A stretch of DNA of 7,639 nucleotides, taken from assembly GCA_031178025.1 (NCBI GenBank), contig JAPSJU010000087.1, forward strand, positions 1-7,639, written 5' to 3'. This DNA is from Agromyces sp. (GTDB taxonomy: Bacteria; Actinomycetota; Actinomycetes; Actinomycetales; Microbacteriaceae). Both the position numbers and the translations under genes were made by a program. Below are positions 5,242-7,639 of this stretch, one piece after another. The notes under the pieces were generated by a model. That model searched no databases and had not been told where the DNA came from. It saw nothing but the letters and a program-made list of their open reading frames with translations. Numbering within the stretch: position 1 is the stretch's first letter; every line of letters starts with the position of its first letter.

Positions 5242-7639
5242 ATGACCGAGCCCTACTGGGAATCCGTCGAGCCCGGCGACGGCCGCCGCGCTCCTCGCGC
5301 GGACGCCATCACCGACGCCAGGACGCTCCGCCTCGACGGAACGTGGCGTTTCCGGCTCGCGCCCACGGCGGCGGGCACGGGTTCCGCGTTCACCGGGCGG
5401 GAGTTCGACGATTCCGGCTGGGACGAGATCCGCGTGCCGTCCCACTGGGTGCTCCAGGACGTGACGCCGCTCGCCGGCGGGCCTGCCCGCTCGCTCCGCG
5501 GCACCGCGGAGGGCCCCCTGTACACGAACACCGCCCTGCCGTTCCCGCTCGATCCTCCGCGCGTGCCGACCGAGAACCCCACCGGCGACCACCGGCTCGT
5601 GTTCACCGTGCCCGACGACTGGGGCTCCGCGGTCCTGCGCTTCCAGGGCGTCGACTCCTGTGCGAAGGTGTGGCTGAACGGACGCGAACTCGGCTGGTCG
5701 TCGGGCAGCAGGCTGCCGTTCGAATTCGATGCGCCCGTCGTCGCCGGCGAGAACGTGCTCGCCGTGCGCGTGCACCGCTGGTCGAGCGGCAGCTACCTCG
5801 AGGACCAGGACATGTGGTGGCTGCCGGGGATCTTCCGGGAGGTCGAGCTCATCGAACGCCGAGCCGGTGCGATCGACGATCACACCGTGCACGCCGACTA
5901 CGACCACGAGACGGGCGTGGGCACGCTTCGCGTGGAGGCATCCGCACCCGCCGTCGTCGAGATCCCCGAACTCGGCATCCGCATGCCGGCAGGTGCGATC
6001 GCCGAGGTGGCGGTCGAGCCGTGGAGCGCGGAGGCGCCCCGCCTGTACCGCGGCACGCTCACCGCCACGGACGGCACCGAGACGATCGAGCTGGCCGTCG
6101 GGTTCCGCCGGGTCGAGGTCGTCGGCGGCGTCCTGCACGTCAACGGCCGCCGCGTCTTCTTCCGTGGCGTCAACCGGCACGAGCACCACCCGGACACGGG
6201 CCGGACGCTCGATCGCGACACCATGATCCGCGACATCGTCATGATGAAGCAGCACAACGTCAACGCCGTGCGCACGAGCCACTATCCGCCGCATCCCGAG
6301 TTCCTCCGCCTCTGCGACGAGTACGGGCTCTGGGTCGTCGAGGAGGGCGACCTCGAGACGCACGGCTTCATCTACGCCGGGTGGGAGGGCAACCCGCCCG
6401 CCGATCCGCGCTGGCTCCCCGCGATGCTCGACCGCACGGCACGCATGGTCGAGCGCGACAAGAACCGACCGAGCGTCGTGATCTGGTCGATGGCGAACGA
6501 GAGCGGGGTCGGCGAGAACTTCGCCGCGCTGGAGGCCTGGATCCGCGATCGCGACCCGTCTCGCCCCATCCACTACGAGCGCGACCCCAGCTACCGCAAC
6601 TCGGACTTCGCCTCGCTCATGTACCCCTCGCTCGAGCTGCTCGAGCAGATCGGCCGCCGCGAGGACCCGCGTCCCGACGGCGTCACCGATGAGGAGGACG
6701 CCCGCCGCCGCGCGCTGCCCTTCCTGCTGTGCGAGTACGCGCACGCGATGGGCAACGGGCCGGGCTCGCTCGGCGACTACCACCGGATCCTGCGCTCGCA
6801 CGAGCGCTTCTGCGGCGCGTTCGTCTGGGAGTGGATCGACCACGGCTTCACCCGCCTGGACGACTCGGGGCGCGAGTTCATCATGCACGGCACGGATGTC
6901 GCGTACCGCCCGAACGGCGGTCGGTACTGCCTCGACGGGCTCGTCTTCTCGGATCGCACGCCGTCGCCGGCGCTCGCCGTGCTGAAGCAGGTCGTCGCGC
7001 CGGTCGAGCTGACCGTCGGCTCCGACGGAATCATCGTGCGGAACGGCTACGACCACATCGGGCTCGACCATGTCGCCTTCTCGTGGCGTCTCGAGCTCGA
7101 CGGCGTGGAGCAGGCCGGCGGAACGCTCGACGTGCCGCCGCTCGCGCCGGGCGAGTCGGTCGAGCTGCTCCTGCCCGCGGGCTCCGCGCCCCGGGGGGAC
7201 GTGGGGGAGTGGTGGCTCACGGTCGAGGCGGTGCTCGCTCGCGACGCGTCGTGGGCGCCCGCCGGGCACGCGGTGGCGTGGGCACAGGGGCGGATCGCCC
7301 ACCGGCCTCGTGCGCGGGCGAAGCCCGGACCCGCCACCGCGACCTCGTCGGACTCGGGGTGGCGGAGCGGCACGGTGAGACTCGGGCCCGCCTCGTTCGA
7401 CCGCTCGTCCGGCCGGCTCGTCCGCCTCGGCTCGCTGGAGCTCGACGGGCCGACGCTCGACCTGTATCGCGCACCCATCGAGAACGATCGCGGGCAGGGC
7501 GGCACCAACGACCTCGCGGCGGTCTGGCTCGCGACGGGCATGGATCGCATGCTCGATCGCGCCGACCGTGTCGAGCTCGACGGCGCCCGCCTCCGCGTCG
7601 AGGGCCGGCTCGCCGCCGCGACGCATCCGCACGGCATCG
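5242..7639 (+). CDS. Beta-galactosidase, LacZ-type GH2 (C-terminus cut by window edge)
   Basis: This enzyme hydrolyses terminal beta-D-galactosides with retention of configuration. The first 799 codons are present and open to the window end. The N-terminal sugar-binding jelly roll (about 25-205) has YTNTALPFP, PRVPTENPTG and YLEDQDMWW (185-193). A short Ig-like domain follows (about 210-290). The TIM barrel carries RGVNRHEHHP (308-317), TSHYPPHP (H347), VVEEGDLETHGF (E372, H374), SMANESG with acid/base E420, and CEYAHAMGN (497-505) with nucleophile E498. These match LacZ E461 and E537. Next come GAFVWEWIDHGF, a further beta domain, and the start of the small beta-galactosidase domain with LYRAPIENDRG (741-751). 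LacZ-type enzymes are about 1,000 residues, so roughly 170-220 residues lie outside the window. No signal peptide is seen, so it is cytoplasmic. It follows the reductase by 55 bases on the same strand. The GH2 LacZ type is certain; the preferred galactoside is not known. Confidence 0.96.
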   Translation, partial: MTEPYWESVEPGDGRRAPRADAITDARTLRLDGTWRFRLAPTAAGTGSAFTGREFDDSGWDEIRVPSHWVLQDVTPLAGGPARSLRGTAEGPLYTNTALPFPLDPPRVPTENPTGDHRLVFTVPDDWGSAVLRFQGVDSCAKVWLNGRELGWSSGSRLPFEFDAPVVAGENVLAVRVHRWSSGSYLEDQDMWWLPGIFREVELIERRAGAIDDHTVHADYDHETGVGTLRVEASAPAVVEIPELGIRMPAGAIAEVAVEPWSAEAPRLYRGTLTATDGTETIELAVGFRRVEVVGGVLHVNGRRVFFRGVNRHEHHPDTGRTLDRDTMIRDIVMMKQHNVNAVRTSHYPPHPEFLRLCDEYGLWVVEEGDLETHGFIYAGWEGNPPADPRWLPAMLDRTARMVERDKNRPSVVIWSMANESGVGENFAALEAWIRDRDPSRPIHYERDPSYRNSDFASLMYPSLELLEQIGRREDPRPDGVTDEEDARRRALPFLLCEYAHAMGNGPGSLGDYHRILRSHERFCGAFVWEWIDHGFTRLDDSGREFIMHGTDVAYRPNGGRYCLDGLVFSDRTPSPALAVLKQVVAPVELTVGSDGIIVRNGYDHIGLDHVAFSWRLELDGVEQAGGTLDVPPLAPGESVELLLPAGSAPRGDVGEWWLTVEAVLARDASWAPAGHAVAWAQGRIAHRPRARAKPGPATATSSDSGWRSGTVRLGPASFDRSSGRLVRLGSLELDGPTLDLYRAPIENDRGQGGTNDLAAVWLATGMDRMLDRADRVELDGARLRVEGRLAAATHPHGI

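Noticed and set aside
4867..7632. Long minus-strand open frame of 921 codons
   Set aside because: It is antisense to the reductase end and the GH2 gene. The plus strand has complete LacZ motifs, while the antisense translation is low-complexity and shows no family features.
1..7639. RNA genes, CRISPR arrays, insertion sequences, prophage or defence genes
   Set aside because: No tRNA-like cloverleaf, repeat-spacer pattern, transposase motif or terminal repeats were seen. Genes occupy nearly all of the window and all are carbohydrate enzymes.

Overview
The window is very GC-rich, strongly GC-biased at third codon positions, and rich in words such as ggatgc and ggcatcc. This points to a high-GC actinobacterium. 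A Microbacteriaceae-like origin (Microbacterium, Agromyces and relatives) is my guess from base composition and protein flavour; no marker gene is present to prove it.

Four protein genes fill almost the whole window, and all belong to carbohydrate breakdown. On the minus strand, bases 2523 to 1 encode a GH78 alpha-L-rhamnosidase whose C-terminal end lies beyond the left edge. A 77-base divergent intergenic region (2524-2600) with repeat-rich, operator-like sequence separates it from three plus-strand genes. These are a DUF5060/DUF4038 (apiosidase-like)/DUF5605-type glycoside hydrolase (2601-4112), an aldo/keto reductase resembling aldose (L-fucose-type) 1-dehydrogenases (4230-5186), and a LacZ-type GH2 beta-galactosidase (5242-7639) whose end lies beyond the right edge. 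A 117-base gap (4113-4229) before the reductase holds an inverted repeat around a possible internal promoter. A 55-base gap before the beta-galactosidase holds a strong hairpin just after the reductase stop codon.

None of the four proteins begins with a recognisable signal peptide, so the enzymes probably act in the cytoplasm on imported oligosaccharides or small glycosides. Rhamnosidase, beta-galactosidase, an apiosidase-like hydrolase and a sugar dehydrogenase together suggest a locus for a branched, rhamnose- and galactose-containing plant glycan (rhamnogalacturonan side chains) or a plant glycoside (flavonoid or saponin). The exact substrate cannot be read from the sequence. The most novel element is the DUF5060/DUF4038/DUF5605 enzyme, whose activity I cannot assign. 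No RNA genes, CRISPR arrays, insertion sequences or phage genes were seen. Several very long open frames antisense to these genes are GC-driven shadows.
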